Under the pieces are notes generated by a model. That model worked only from the letters and a program-made list of their open reading frames with translations, was not told the DNA's origin and ran no database searches. Of a DNA stretch of 58,343 bases, positions 35,402 to 45,491 are shown piece after piece (the stretch's first letter is position 1; every line of letters begins with the position of its first letter). This DNA comes from Acidobacteriota bacterium. GTDB lineage: Bacteria; Acidobacteriota; UBA6911. The stretch lies in assembly GCA_016929335.1 (NCBI GenBank), contig JAFGIY010000076.1:1-58343 (forward strand), given 5' to 3'. The position numbers were made by a program, and so were the translations under genes.

Positions 35402-36988
35402 ATGATAGCGACACTTCGCTATTATGGATTGGGATTCTCTATGTCGGCAGTCATGAAACAGGATGCAGGAAAGGCCGGAGAACAGCCGCAACTTTGGCTT
35501 GATCCGGTCTGTCCCCAAGGCATCGCGCAGCACATGCGAATATATATTTTGCTTGCTGTAATGGCAGCTCTGATATTCCTGTTTCTCATGCCCTTGTTTG
35601 AAGCGCCGTTTGAGCGTGATCAGGGAACCTATGCCACGATCGCTCGAGGCTGGATGAACGGTGCAGTCCCCTATCGCGACCTTTGGGATAACAAGGGTCC
35701 CTTGCTGTTCTTGTGGTACATCGCATCGTTCACATGTCTGGGAGAAAACATCGTGGCGCCGCGGATTGCCGCGGCACTGGCTGCTGGATGTAGTATGATA
35801 TTTGTATGGGCCGCGGCCAGAAGGCTGTTCGGACGGCGCAACGCCATAATCGCAGCCATCCTGTTTGCACTGTCATTCGCCAATTTATACCTGCAGGTCA
35901 GCGCGAATGCCGAAGTTTTTATGCTGCTTCCCTTGACCGCCGGCTTCTGGGCATTTGTCATGGGAACGAAAAGCAACAAAGGAACTTGGTTCGCACTGGC
36001 TGGAGTTCTCATTTCGTTTGCCGTGTTCACCCGGCAGTCCGCCATCTGGACGTTTGTGGGATTCGGCATCTGGCTGGCAGCTATTTGCCTCCGGCAACCT
36101 GAAGAAAGGAAGCACCAATTTTGGGCCATCGTCTGCCTGACAGCGGGAGGAATACTTGGCGCGTTGCCTTTTATCCTCTATTTCGTAAAACAGGGATCCC
36201 TATACGATCTGTGGTTCGCGATGTTCGGCTTCAATATCGGATGGGCAGCGTTTCAATCATTCTGGCTGAAGCTCGTGCCGCCGCTTTTTGTTGAGCCAGG
36301 ACCGCTGTTTGGAGGGCTGATTTTCTGGATTCTGGCGGCCGTAGGCTGCCGGGAGTTGTGGAAAAAGAATAATCGGGATGCCTGGCTTGTCATTTCCCTC
36401 CTGGCAGTTTCCGAAGCAGCAGCGCAAACAATGGGAATAGGATCCGCTCATTACTCCATCCAGTTGTTGCCCGGAGCCGCTATCGCCGCCGCACTCGGGC
36501 TCCCGCGCATGATGGAATGGTGGAAAAGCGGAGGCTCCTGGCTGAGAGCAGGATTTGCGTCCGCAGCCGCAATAAGCGTTGTGGCGATACTCTTTGCCTA
36601 CGCAAAACCGAGCGCAGAAGAACGCTTTATCGTGCAGTACACATTCCGTGACTATGCCGACGATGCCATCGGCGCACCTGCAATCGCTGAGGCCGTTGCT
36701 CTGAGAAGCGCGCCCGGAGAATTTGTTTATGAATGGGGCCGTTCGAGCCAAATTTACTTCCTGGCGAACAGACAGCCCGGCTCCAACTGGTTTTACAACC
36801 GCCCCTATGAGGTTGACAAATCCATGATAGCAGAAGTAATGACGGACCTTCAGAAACGCAAACCGGCTGTGATATACGACACGGCTGATATCCCTCTGCC
36901 TGTGGAGCTTGAAAAATTCATCAGCAAAAACTACCGATATGCCGGGCAGGTAAACTACGCAAAACTCTACCAACTGCTCGGGAAATAA
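35402..36988 (+). CDS. GT-C type membrane glycosyltransferase (GT39/ArnT-like)
   Basis: Integral membrane protein of about 528 residues with roughly ten hydrophobic helices (for example IYILLAVMAALIFLFLMPLF and LFGGLIFWILAAVGC). The first periplasmic loop carries FERDQGTYATIARGWMNG, the acidic motif of GT-C enzymes that use a polyprenyl-phosphate sugar and transfer it to protein or lipid on the periplasmic side. A short C-terminal soluble domain (about 440-528) follows. The start is uncertain: ATG at 35402 is taken, 35441 is possible, and neither has a strong ribosome-binding site. The acceptor is unknown. Confidence 0.8.
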   Translation: MIATLRYYGLGFSMSAVMKQDAGKAGEQPQLWLDPVCPQGIAQHMRIYILLAVMAALIFLFLMPLFEAPFERDQGTYATIARGWMNGAVPYRDLWDNKGPLLFLWYIASFTCLGENIVAPRIAAALAAGCSMIFVWAAARRLFGRRNAIIAAILFALSFANLYLQVSANAEVFMLLPLTAGFWAFVMGTKSNKGTWFALAGVLISFAVFTRQSAIWTFVGFGIWLAAICLRQPEERKHQFWAIVCLTAGGILGALPFILYFVKQGSLYDLWFAMFGFNIGWAAFQSFWLKLVPPLFVEPGPLFGGLIFWILAAVGCRELWKKNNRDAWLVISLLAVSEAAAQTMGIGSAHYSIQLLPGAAIAAALGLPRMMEWWKSGGSWLRAGFASAAAISVVAILFAYAKPSAEERFIVQYTFRDYADDAIGAPAIAEAVALRSAPGEFVYEWGRSSQIYFLANRQPGSNWFYNRPYEVDKSMIAEVMTDLQKRKPAVIYDTADIPLPVELEKFISKNYRYAGQVNYAKLYQLLGK

Positions 36989-37489
36989 TCCGCTCATGCA
37001 AGAGCCCGGAAGCATGTATTACACGCGCCGCACTGATATCATTGAGCTTAAAACAGTCAAACAGCGGGAACGGCTAAGCCTATCAAAGCCTTACGGCCAT
37101 AAGCGCGAAGAATTTATAATATCTCGGGGTCGGGGTCGGTATCGGGGTCGGCTTTTAATCATGGATTGCACCAATCGTGTTCACGCTTAATAGCATTTCT
37201 CTTCGACCCCGATACCGATTCCGACCCCGACCCCGAAAAAAGACTTCTTCTATTTTCCGCTGAGTCTCGCAAGACAACGACACGCTGCAACGGCTTAGCC
37301 TGACAGTGAGGCGTGGCCATGGATCTTGAGTTCAGGGGACCCTCAAAGCTCAACCGCCACAACCGCAGGTGGCTGCTATGATGCTCGGAAGCTTAAGTGA
37401 CATAAATGATTACTGTTGATAAATGGTGATTTTGTGTTATTAATTGCTACTTCTGGTTAGATAATTCGCATTAAGGAGAGAAAAAACAT
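36989..37489. other. gap with inverted GACCCC-hexamer repeats, family D
   Basis: About 500 bases between the transferase and the TonB receptor. Bases 37123-37152 (GGGGTCGGGGTCGGTATCGG and flanks) and 37205-37237 (CGACCCCGATACCGATTCCG and flanks) are inverted runs of a GACCCC/GATACC hexamer, with one extra unit in the right arm and a loop of about 52 bases. The rest is featureless. I looked for a cobalamin riboswitch ahead of the TonB gene and saw no convincing one. Confidence 0.55.
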
Positions 37490-39892
37490 ATGAGTTTCAG
37501 ACATAGGACATTATCGCGAACAGCGCTGCCGGTCTTTACCCTGTTCGCCCTCTTACTGATAAATCCGGCGTTATATTCACAGACCAAGCAGCTTATGAAC
37601 TGGATGGGAGATCTCAATTATCTCCAGCTCGTCCCGGATGAAGAATTATTGGTTCAAAAACCGGCGGTCGAGCAGATTCGGAACGCAGTTGAGCTCTGGA
37701 TTAAGATGCATCCATCATCAAAAGTACAGCTGGGGCCTGCACCGGCGCAGCCATGGGGCGCGGCGGAAATCCGGAAACAGGTCTCTGCTCTTCATGCTGC
37801 CGTCCAAGCCATTCTAAAAGAAGATCCAAGCCGTCCTTTCGAACTCGGGGTTACGACGGTCAGCGTCACTTCAGAGGCGTCTCCGCTTTCGCCGCTGACG
37901 GACAGCATCAATCGTACTGAAATTCAAAACCTGCAGGCTACGACGGTTTCCACTGCTCTGGATTATCTGCCCGGCCTGACGCTCGAGCGGACTTCTGCGC
38001 GAAATGAAATGAAGGTTCGCTTGCGCGGATTTACCAGCCAGGGGCAATTTCCCCTCTATATGGACGGAATTCCGATGCAGGTGCCCTATGACGGCAGGCT
38101 CGATTTCAACCGCTTTCTCACAAACGATATTGCGGAAATCGAGGTTGCCAAGGGCTATTCCTCTCCTCTGCTGGGAGCAAACAACCTGGGAGGATCCATC
38201 AATCTCATCACGAGGCAGCCTCAAAAGGCATTTGAAGCCGACGCGGCCGTTGGAACAGGTTCGGGCGAACAATTCCTGGGCTCCCTGCAGCTCGGCAGCC
38301 GCATTGATAAGTTCTATCTCCAGGGTTCCGTGGATTGGATGCAGCGTGAGTATTTCCCTCTGTCCGGCAAGTTCCCGCTCCAGAGACCAACCACGCCTGC
38401 GCCCCGCTACCAGACCACCTATAAGCGGAATGAATCGGATACACAGGACGCGAAATACGCCGGACGCATCGCCTTTACACCGAGAGGTCGGGATCAATAT
38501 GTTTTTACGTATATCAATCAGAAGGGCGTGAAAAGCACTCCCTTGTATGCGGGCCCCAATCTGGATGCTTTCAACCGCTACTGGCGATGGCCCTATTGGA
38601 ACAAATACAGCTACTACTTTCAGTCCAACACCGGCGTGGGTGAGGCAAGTGACATCAAATTACGCGTCTACTTTGACCAATTTAAAAATGGTCTTAGAGG
38701 CTATGATGATGACACCTACACAACCCAGAAGAAGAAAAGCGCTTTCATTTCGGACTATGATGATCACAGCCAGGGAGCGGCGATTGAGTTCCTGACCCGA
38801 ATCCTCCCACGAAATTCCATCGGCCTTTCCTTCAACTTCAAAGACGACACGCACAACAGCACCGACTTCTTACCCAGCAAAACGCCTACGGAAGTCGACC
38901 GAAGCCAGACGTTTTCGATGGGATTCCAGGACATTATCACCATCACATCAAAACTCAGGGCTACGTTTGGATTGAATATAGACAATCTTAAGGGATTGCA
39001 TGCCCAGCAATACAACAGCTCCAAGACAGCGATGCTGCCGCTTACGTGCAAAGCGGATCCCGAGAACGACAGTTTCCGCGGCTGCCTGCCGGACGTCTGG
39101 ACTGCCAGCCCGCAGGTGTCCATTTCCTATAACCTCTCAAACCGGAACACTCTGTTTGTCACCTTCGCCGATAGAAGCCGTTTCCCGCTGCTCAGCGAAT
39201 TTTATTCTGCCAAGTTTCTATCGTCTCTGGCAAATCCGGACCTGAAACCCGAGAAAAGCAGGAACTGGGACATCGGCTTTTCTCATGCATTCGGATCCAA
39301 AACCCTCGGGCAGATCCAATACTTCCATAATAGCCTCCGCAACTCGATTCATTCCGTAAACATTCTCGATGAATTCGACCAATGTCCCGGAAGCAAAATC
39401 GTCGGGTATTGCGGCATGAATGTAAACATCGCCAGTGAATCGCATCAGGGTTTTGAGATGAGCCTTCGCACCACGCCCGTCCGGCAGTTTACCCTGGATG
39501 CAAACTACAGCTACATCAATCGCAGCCTCATCTATAAATGGGAGGACATGCCGGATGTAAGCAAACTCTATACAACCATCGATCTGCTGGTCGGAATGCC
39601 CAGACACAGGGTCATCATCAATGCGACCGGTGAACTGCCGCGCAAAATGCTGGCCATGTTTACATACAGATATGAAGGAGGCATTACCCTTCAAGACACA
39701 ACCTACACGCCGGTTCGCCCTGCGTTTGGAACGGGCTTCGGCACCGTCGATATCGGGACTGTCGTGCCGCTGTACGAGGGATTATCCGTTCAGGCCGGGA
39801 TAAAGAATCTTTTCGACTGGAGCTATTATTACACCGCCGGTTATCCCGAAATGGGCAGAAACTGGTACTTCAATATGCGTTACAGGTTTTAG
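37490..39892 (+). CDS. TonB-dependent outer-membrane receptor with N-terminal extension
   Basis: Outer-membrane receptor of 800 residues for energised uptake of a bulky ligand (siderophore, vitamin or oligosaccharide; not decidable). Start ATG at 37490 has AAGGAGAG upstream; the signal peptide ends near LLINPALYSQ. About 100 residues of unrecognised helical sequence (LQLVPDEELLVQKPAVEQI...) precede the plug. The plug is clear: TTVSTALDYLPGLTLE, VRLRGFTSQGQFPLYMDGIP, IEVAKGYSSPLLGANNLGG. A 22-strand barrel follows, ending in an aromatic residue (MRYRF), as outer-membrane barrels require. No TonB/ExbBD genes are nearby. Confidence 0.93.
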   Translation: MSFRHRTLSRTALPVFTLFALLLINPALYSQTKQLMNWMGDLNYLQLVPDEELLVQKPAVEQIRNAVELWIKMHPSSKVQLGPAPAQPWGAAEIRKQVSALHAAVQAILKEDPSRPFELGVTTVSVTSEASPLSPLTDSINRTEIQNLQATTVSTALDYLPGLTLERTSARNEMKVRLRGFTSQGQFPLYMDGIPMQVPYDGRLDFNRFLTNDIAEIEVAKGYSSPLLGANNLGGSINLITRQPQKAFEADAAVGTGSGEQFLGSLQLGSRIDKFYLQGSVDWMQREYFPLSGKFPLQRPTTPAPRYQTTYKRNESDTQDAKYAGRIAFTPRGRDQYVFTYINQKGVKSTPLYAGPNLDAFNRYWRWPYWNKYSYYFQSNTGVGEASDIKLRVYFDQFKNGLRGYDDDTYTTQKKKSAFISDYDDHSQGAAIEFLTRILPRNSIGLSFNFKDDTHNSTDFLPSKTPTEVDRSQTFSMGFQDIITITSKLRATFGLNIDNLKGLHAQQYNSSKTAMLPLTCKADPENDSFRGCLPDVWTASPQVSISYNLSNRNTLFVTFADRSRFPLLSEFYSAKFLSSLANPDLKPEKSRNWDIGFSHAFGSKTLGQIQYFHNSLRNSIHSVNILDEFDQCPGSKIVGYCGMNVNIASESHQGFEMSLRTTPVRQFTLDANYSYINRSLIYKWEDMPDVSKLYTTIDLLVGMPRHRVIINATGELPRKMLAMFTYRYEGGITLQDTTYTPVRPAFGTGFGTVDIGTVVPLYEGLSVQAGIKNLFDWSYYYTAGYPEMGRNWYFNMRYRF

Positions 39893-40543
39893 ATTTTTCC
39901 TCTAAAAAAGCCGCGGATTTGCCAGCGCGGCCGGAAGCCACAACCGGATGAAGGTTGACGGATAGCCGCGCCGCGCTGGAGTTTTCAGCCATCAGCTCTC
40001 AGCCGGAGACCAAATTTTCCCGCCTAGGCCCCCCCGGTTTTGACGTAGTACTGCGCTCTGCCTTGCCGTATTCATGCTGATCCATGGCTTCTTTTTTTTA
40101 TTGAACCCCATAAAAACCGGATCGAAAAATCACCGGAAGGATAGGCAAAGATAATCCAAAGGAATTTAGAGATTAGCTTGAAGCAGACAACAGCAGAGGG
40201 CCGGAGTCGCCCAGAGTTTTTATTCTCCGCCGGCCCTCCGCTCTCCAATGGCTAGAGAGTATGCAGACGATAGCACGGATTATTTTTGATTTCTAGTTAA
40301 ATTTTGTTATTTAAGGTAATTATTTTCGAGTCATCTACTCGATCACATTGTGGCGTAAGATGTTGAATTCTCACGAAATGACTTCTTAACCCGCATTTCT
40401 CACAGAGTTTCTACTGCGGCGGCGGATCCGGGCATGTCTGCGCCGCCTCGTTACGAAACTCTGTGAGAAATGCAGGTTAAGCGGTTTCTTTTGCAGCGGC
40501 ATTTGCGCCTGCGCTTCAAATTGTGACTGAACGCCCTGTCCGG
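39893..40543. other. long gap with several hairpins and a MITE
   Basis: About 650 bases between the two TonB receptor genes without a supported gene. It holds a perfect 10-base inverted repeat, CCAGCGCGGC (39922-39931) with GCCGCGCTGG (39970-39979), a TCAGC-type tract near 39987, a 9-base inverted repeat GAGGGCCGG (40196-40204) with CCGGCCCTC (40230-40238), and the MITE-like element at 40386-40480. The first hairpin could end the upstream receptor transcript. Confidence 0.6.
40386..40480. mobile_element. 95-bp MITE with near-perfect 26-base inverted ends, family G
   Basis: Arms 40386-40411 and 40455-40480 match at 25 of 26 positions, begin with TTAACC and contain GCATTTCTCACAGAGTTTC. Only 43 bases lie between. 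On the minus strand those 43 bases include a frame ending QTCPDPPPQ then TAG, right before the terminal repeat, and 28 of them are identical to the window's first bases (36-63). It therefore looks like an internally deleted derivative of a full insertion sequence whose 3' end is at the window start. The outer TTAA could be the target site (inference). Confidence 0.75.
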
Positions 40544-42553
40544 CTAATTCAAGAAATTCCAGTGATAGCCTAAACGCACGCGAAACTCCCGGGAAGGTCC
40601 GGGCAGCGGCGCATGGGAGCCCTTATAGGGCTGAATAAACTCCAGGTTCTTGCCGAAGATATCGTAAATGCCGGCATCCAGATCCAATCCCGGAGCGGCA
40701 AAATTGCGCCAGCTGAAATTCAGATTGGCAAGGCAGACCGGATCAAATTTTTGAGGCGGACCGCTGTCGGACGGAGTCGAATATCCGTAGCGATGGCTTA
40801 GGAAGACGAGTGAAGGACTCAGGGACAGGCGTCGGGCAAAGCGGATATGGGCGGCAGCAGCCCATTTGTGGGTCGGAAAGCCAAGCAGGACACCCGGATG
40901 ATTCTCCACCGAGTAGTAATCCACGCCGTTATCGATAGCCCGATAGTAGGAATAGTTTGTATTGACATAGCCCCATCCGGCCTTGACGCGATAGTCCAGC
41001 TCAAATCCCCGCGTACCCGTTTCTCCGAAATTCTGATACGTTTCCACATCCTCTTCGGTGTCGTAAGAATAAACGATGGGCTTTTTTATCCGGCTGTTGA
41101 AAACGTTGCCGGTCAGAATAGAATTCCGGGTGAGTTGATATCCGGCCTCGAACTCCATGACGGTCGTTCGCTCAGGCTCGATTTCCGGATTCAAAAGGAA
41201 ATTGGCAATGCCGGGGGCGCGGAATGCCTTGCTGATCAGCCCCTTGACGTGAAATTTTCCTTTTACCTTGGTCACTCCGAAGCGGGGCGCAAACGAACTC
41301 CCGGCCTGGGAGTGGTGATCCATGCGTCCGCCAACAGTGATGTCCATCCAGTTAGTTTTGATCAGCCCCTGGGCAAAAAAGGAGCCATTGGAATAGTCCA
41401 CGCTGCGCCGTCCATCAAGAAACCAATCATAATCCGGAGCATCGGAGCGTGTATTCGCCATGTCGTTATAGAAACTCCCGCCGGCCAGAATATGCAGATG
41501 CTCCGTTGCATCATAGGAAAGCGTCAGGCTTTCTTCCACCCGTTCGGTGGTTTTTGCAAAATAGAATTCCGCTTCCCTGCAGGCTTGCGAAGCGCATAGA
41601 AAAGGGGATTGGCGCCGGTAATTAAACCGAGGCAGCAAAGAAAGTCTGCTGCCTATCCTGAAATCATATCGGGCTTCAAGAAGATAGGAATTGAAGTCGT
41701 TTTCCAGAGCTTCATCATAGGATTCATCATAAAGATCCCTTGTTGTGCCGTCATAGCGATCCACAATGAACCGGGTTGAAAATCCCTTATAGTTGAGGCC
41801 GAAATTCAAATGGAACGGATTCAGATCGCCATTACCATCCAGATTAAAGGTGTTTTCATAAGCATCCGTGTAATTCCGGTCGCTGCGATTTCCCTGCCCG
41901 AAAAAAGAGTGGGCAACAAAGCCAAAGTCCTTCCACTGTTTGCCAAAGGATAGGCTTGCGGTGCGGCGGGCATAGGCGTTCGCCATCTGGCCGTAGGCAA
42001 CCGCAGCCGACACGCCGTTCACCTCTGCCGCGGACCGGGTTGTGATATTGATGACTCCAAGTTCGGCATATCCTCCATAGGTAGCCGAGCCCGGGCCTCG
42101 TATAATCTCAATCCGGCTGATATGTTCCAGCGGGAAATGATTGCCGAGCTGGAGCGTACTATAAATCGTTTCGTTGAACTCCTGGCCGTCGACCAGCAGC
42201 AGGACCTTGCCTTCATGAGCCCAGCTTCCGCGAATTCCAATTCCCACAGTATTCTGAAGATCCAAAGCGGGCATAAATCCGGGCACCTGGAGCAGGACAT
42301 CGGTCAGATCGCGAGCTCCCGAATTGATGATTTCAGCCTGAGTGATAACGGTTACGATTCCGGGAGACTCCCTCTGAGTCATGCTGGTTTTGGATGCAAC
42401 GGAAATCTTCACATTGAGCAGTTCCTCGAGAGATAGATCCTCAAAATCCTTTATGGCTCCAGACTGCTGCGCGTATAGCGCGCTGTGGGAAAAAAGCCAG
42501 GCTATAGCCAGCATTCGAATTGACCGGGATAAAAATGTCTTTACGAATCCCAT
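40544..42553 (-). CDS. TonB-dependent receptor coupled to a chemoreceptor
   Basis: Outer-membrane receptor of 669 residues of the FepA/BtuB type. Signal peptide ending SHSALYAQQ, then the sequence [20 protein letters not shown] common in colicin-I-receptor-like proteins, plug motifs [19 protein letters not shown] and [19 protein letters not shown], then the barrel (for example [20 protein letters not shown]), ending in [11 protein letters not shown]. The start overlaps the end of the chemoreceptor gene by 13 bases, with GGAGG inside that gene's last codons, so the two are co-translated. The ligand is unknown. Confidence 0.93.
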   Translation of the reverse strand: MGFVKTFLSRSIRMLAIAWLFSHSALYAQQSGAIKDFEDLSLEELLNVKISVASKTSMTQRESPGIVTVITQAEIINSGARDLTDVLLQVPGFMPALDLQNTVGIGIRGSWAHEGKVLLLVDGQEFNETIYSTLQLGNHFPLEHISRIEIIRGPGSATYGGYAELGVINITTRSAAEVNGVSAAVAYGQMANAYARRTASLSFGKQWKDFGFVAHSFFGQGNRSDRNYTDAYENTFNLDGNGDLNPFHLNFGLNYKGFSTRFIVDRYDGTTRDLYDESYDEALENDFNSYLLEARYDFRIGSRLSLLPRFNYRRQSPFLCASQACREAEFYFAKTTERVEESLTLSYDATEHLHILAGGSFYNDMANTRSDAPDYDWFLDGRRSVDYSNGSFFAQGLIKTNWMDITVGGRMDHHSQAGSSFAPRFGVTKVKGKFHVKGLISKAFRAPGIANFLLNPEIEPERTTVMEFEAGYQLTRNSILTGNVFNSRIKKPIVYSYDTEEDVETYQNFGETGTRGFELDYRVKAGWGYVNTNYSYYRAIDNGVDYYSVENHPGVLLGFPTHKWAAAAHIRFARRLSLSPSLVFLSHRYGYSTPSDSGPPQKFDPVCLANLNFSWRNFAAPGLDLDAGIYDIFGKNLEFIQPYKGSHAPLPGPSREFRVRLGYHWNFLN

Positions 42554-44553
42554 TGGATTGCCTCCTTCAACTGCTCCTCATTGAAGCTGAATTCATCCGG
42601 ATTCAAGGGTAATGTTTCGCTGTTTGGACTCCCCTTGGGGCTAAGATGGAAAGTTGTTACCAGGTCCTGCATCGCCTCTGCCTGGACAGAGAGTGTCTCC
42701 GCCGCAACAGCCGTCTGACCGGAGTTGGTAGTGTATTGACGAGTCATCTTGCTCAACTGACCAATGGCGGTATTGACATTCTCGACGCTTTTCTGCTGCT
42801 GCTCGGAGGAAGAGGCAATTTCGATCATGACACTGCTGACGAGATTGACCTGGACATTGATCTCTTCCAGATTCTTCATTACTTCCCGATTGATTTCCAC
42901 ACCCGCTTCCGCATTCCGCGTCGATTCTTCAATCATGTTCGAGGTATGCCGCGCAGCCTCGGCACTGCGCCTTGCCAGGTTGCGTACTTCTTCGGCTACA
43001 ATGGCAAACCCTTTCCCCGATTCGCCGGCGCGCGCCGCTTCTACTGCGGCATTTAAAGCCAGCAGGTTGGTCTGGAAAGCGATTTCGTCAATTGTCTTTA
43101 CGATCTTGGCAGTGGCATCTGCGGATGCCTTCATCATCTCAATAGCTTTGGACATGCGCTGCATGCTTTCATAGCCTTTGTCCGCGCTCGAACGCGCGAC
43201 GCCGGCTAAATCCCGTCCTTCCTGGGCACAGGCAGCATTCTGATGGATGGTCCGTGACATTTCTGTGAGATTGCTGGCAACAGATTGAAGAGTGGCTTTC
43301 TGTTCAGATGCCCCTGCCGCAAATACCTGGCTGCTGCAATAGATTTGGCTGGACCCGTCCGTCACTCCTGCGGAATGCGCCGCCAGCTGCTTCAATCCGT
43401 CATCAAGGTTGGTGATTGCCGTGTTGATGGCATCCTTCATTTTGGCGTAATCGCCCTGATAATCCCCCCTCATTCGAACCCGCAAATCGCGTTGCGCAAC
43501 CGATTGAAGTATTTCCGAAGCTTCGTTGATCGGGAGCACAATCACGTCCATCATCTGGTTGATGGCCTCAATCATCCCCCGATAAATACCCTGAAACTTG
43601 CCGGCATCTCCCCGGGCACTCAGATGCCCTTCCTGCGCCTGGCGGATGAGCCACCGGGTCTCTTCCATCATCGTGCGCAAGGCGATGAAATTCCTGGATA
43701 GAACATCCTGGTCGGACTGCGCCAGCAAATGAGCATCAAACCGGCCTTCATTGAGCGCTTCGGCTGCATCCGCGACTTTCCGGAAATAATGAACCAGTTC
43801 GTGGAAAGATTCGGCAAGCGCGCCGATTTCATCTTCCTGGTGAATGTCGATCCTGAGGTCCACATCCCCGCGCACAATTCGCCGCACCGCGATTTCCAGC
43901 TGCTTCAACGGCTTCACAATCCACGAAGCAACCATGGAAAATATCAGGGTACCAATCCCCAGAATCAGAATTCCGACGGCCAGCGCCCATAAACGGCTGC
44001 CGGCAACCTCCTTATGCAGCTTTGCCTGATTGATTCCGAGGACCGCATTTCCAAGCTTCTTGCCATTGGACATGACCGGAGCAACGGCAATCAATACCTC
44101 GCCGGTGTCCAGGAACTGAACGCCACCGGACTTTGATTCCGGGGAACCATCGAAATCGACTTTCTTTGAAGAACCGCTTGTATCCGGCAAGTGCTCGGAC
44201 AGCAGCGAGCGGATCAACTGCAGATGAGGAGCCGCTTTGCCTCTCCGGTATTGGGCAAAAGGGTTTCCGGCAGCATCAAAGATAATGGCAAACTGCACAT
44301 CTTCAATCTCTCTCAGCCCATTCAGCACATCTGTGACTTCCGAGGCGTCCGTGAAAGTGAGGCCCGCCTCCGATCCGTTCGCCATGATGCGCGCAATAGC
44401 CAGCGCTTTTTGGGCCTGGAATTTGCCGGCCTGAGCCTCCTGGCGTTTTGGGAAAAAGACAGTGATCGAAATGGCTACGAGCAGCAGCAGCGCGGCAGTA
44501 ACAACCATCAACTTGTATTTAATGCTTAAATTCCTGAAAGCGATTCGTTTCAT
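42541..44553 (-). CDS. methyl-accepting chemotaxis protein with CHASE8-like sensor
   Basis: Chemoreceptor of 670 residues. TM1 about 13-33, periplasmic region 34-187, TM2 about 188-213, HAMP about 214-267, a second HAMP-like stretch to about 400, and the signalling domain with the conserved tip [20 protein letters not shown] and [20 protein letters not shown]. The periplasmic part ([35 protein letters not shown]) looks like CHASE8. No CheA/CheW genes are nearby and no C-terminal CheR-binding pentapeptide is seen. Overlap with a TonB receptor gene suggests that the sensor reports on a ligand taken up by that receptor, or controls a non-motility output (inference). Confidence 0.92.
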   Translation of the reverse strand: MKRIAFRNLSIKYKLMVVTAALLLLVAISITVFFPKRQEAQAGKFQAQKALAIARIMANGSEAGLTFTDASEVTDVLNGLREIEDVQFAIIFDAAGNPFAQYRRGKAAPHLQLIRSLLSEHLPDTSGSSKKVDFDGSPESKSGGVQFLDTGEVLIAVAPVMSNGKKLGNAVLGINQAKLHKEVAGSRLWALAVGILILGIGTLIFSMVASWIVKPLKQLEIAVRRIVRGDVDLRIDIHQEDEIGALAESFHELVHYFRKVADAAEALNEGRFDAHLLAQSDQDVLSRNFIALRTMMEETRWLIRQAQEGHLSARGDAGKFQGIYRGMIEAINQMMDVIVLPINEASEILQSVAQRDLRVRMRGDYQGDYAKMKDAINTAITNLDDGLKQLAAHSAGVTDGSSQIYCSSQVFAAGASEQKATLQSVASNLTEMSRTIHQNAACAQEGRDLAGVARSSADKGYESMQRMSKAIEMMKASADATAKIVKTIDEIAFQTNLLALNAAVEAARAGESGKGFAIVAEEVRNLARRSAEAARHTSNMIEESTRNAEAGVEINREVMKNLEEINVQVNLVSSVMIEIASSSEQQQKSVENVNTAIGQLSKMTRQYTTNSGQTAVAAETLSVQAEAMQDLVTTFHLSPKGSPNSETLPLNPDEFSFNEEQLKEAIQWDS

Positions 44554-45037
44554 TCGATGCTCGAAACCGGCGCTCTGTCTATAGCTCCGCTCGACTAAGG
44601 CGTCGTTGCCGGATTATTGCGCCTTTGCCCGCGATATACCGGCAAAATCGGATTTACAGCCAGTCCATAAAAAAATATCGGTTTATGCAAAATGCCAAAT
44701 GCTTTGCTGTAGTGCTTACAGGAGCCGGTTTTCATTCGCCTAAAACTCTCGTCTCAGATGTCTCGGAAAACAGGTCTCGGATGAAAATATCGGAATAAAA
44801 ACGACCGGACATTAGGCTATTTATGTGTATGACATTGAATAACTTACCCTCTTAATGCAACCGGACATTCGGCGTCGAGGCAGGCGTCGGCATCGAGGCA
44901 GTCTTTTCGTTCACACATTCCCATCGCGATGCCGACTCCGATCGCGATTTTTTGATCTTGTCCATTCACTATGAAGACGGATTCATTTATGATTTCGCAA
45001 GCCGGGTGTAATCGATACTGCGCTCGAATTTTCCAGT
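44554..45037. other. gap with GTCGGCATCG-type inverted repeat
   Basis: About 480 bases without a gene. Around 44866-44950 are runs of GGCGTCGAGGCA-like units, with GTCGGCATCG and its complement CGATGCCGAC forming a hairpin. This resembles the family D locus at 37123, including a loop with a GTTCAC motif. The rest shows nothing I can name. Confidence 0.45.
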
Positions 45038-45066
45038 TTGACAAAGGCACGACTGATCGTTACTAT
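45038..45066 (+). promoter_or_regulatory. sigma-70-type promoter of the efflux operon
   Basis: TTGACA at 45038-45043 is a perfect -35 box. After exactly 17 bases comes TACTAT (45061-45066), a 4/6 match to the -10 box. The predicted transcript start (about 45073) falls inside the palindrome described next, 20 or so bases before the regulator's ATG. Confidence 0.7.
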
Positions 45067-45084
45067 GTTTCCATATATGGCAAC
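45067..45084. promoter_or_regulatory. candidate operator for the ArsR-type regulator
   Basis: GTTTCCATATATGGCAAC is an 18-base palindrome with only one mismatched pair (T4 against C15). It directly abuts the -10 box and covers the expected transcription start, the classic place for repression by a dimeric winged-helix protein. The first gene downstream encodes such a protein, so autoregulation of the operon is the simplest reading. Confidence 0.65.
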
Positions 45085-45093
45085 TATTGAACT

Positions 45094-45456
45094 ATGAAAC
45101 CATCGGATATTGAGAAATCATCGCAGCAGAAGATTTTTCAAATGCAGTGCGAAATATGCAAAGCCCTTGCCCACCCCGTCAGGATGGCTATTGTAGACCG
45201 GCTCAAGGACAAGGAAGCAGGAGCTGCAGATTTGATCACGGATCTTGCGATCTCAAAGGCGAATCTGTCCAAACACATGTCTGTGCTTATGCATGAAGGA
45301 ATTGTGGAATCGCGGCGGGATGGCAGACAGATTTTCTATCGCCTGACGGATCCTGAGATTCGAGAGGCTTGTGCAATCATGAGTACTGTTCTGTATCGCC
45401 GGCTGAAGCGAGGAGACAAGCTGGCGTCGGCCATCAACACAATCAGGAATTCCTGA
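45094..45456 (+). CDS. ArsR/SmtB-family transcriptional regulator
   Basis: Winged-helix regulator of 120 residues. It shows the ArsR core: CEICKALAHPVRMAIVDRL (helix 1-2), AADLITDLAISKANLSKHMS (helix-turn-helix) and LMHEGIVESRRDGRQIFYRL (wing). Cysteines 15 and 18 (QCEIC) could form or join a metal or thiol sensor site, but the classic ELCVC motif of ArsR is absent, so the inducer is unclear. It lacks a strong ribosome-binding site. It heads the efflux operon under the promoter and palindrome just upstream and probably represses it. Confidence 0.9.
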   Translation: MKPSDIEKSSQQKIFQMQCEICKALAHPVRMAIVDRLKDKEAGAADLITDLAISKANLSKHMSVLMHEGIVESRRDGRQIFYRLTDPEIREACAIMSTVLYRRLKRGDKLASAINTIRNS

Positions 45457-45491
45457 CTGAATCTGAGAACCCAAAACCCATTGGTGCAACT

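Noticed and set aside
36257..37015. Minus-strand open frame of 252 residues opposite the membrane transferase
   Set aside because: Antisense of a clear multi-helix membrane protein; no start signal or motif.
36996..37190. Plus-strand 64-residue frame after the transferase
   Set aside because: Half of it is the GGGGTCGG hexamer repeat (Arg/Gly run); no other support.
37240..37489. Possible cobalamin riboswitch before the TonB receptor
   Set aside because: I could not find a convincing B12-box or the conserved core arrangement in this stretch.
44844..45050. Minus-strand 68-residue frame before the ArsR gene
   Set aside because: Mostly encoded by the GTCGAGGCA-type repeat and overlaps the -35 box of the efflux promoter.
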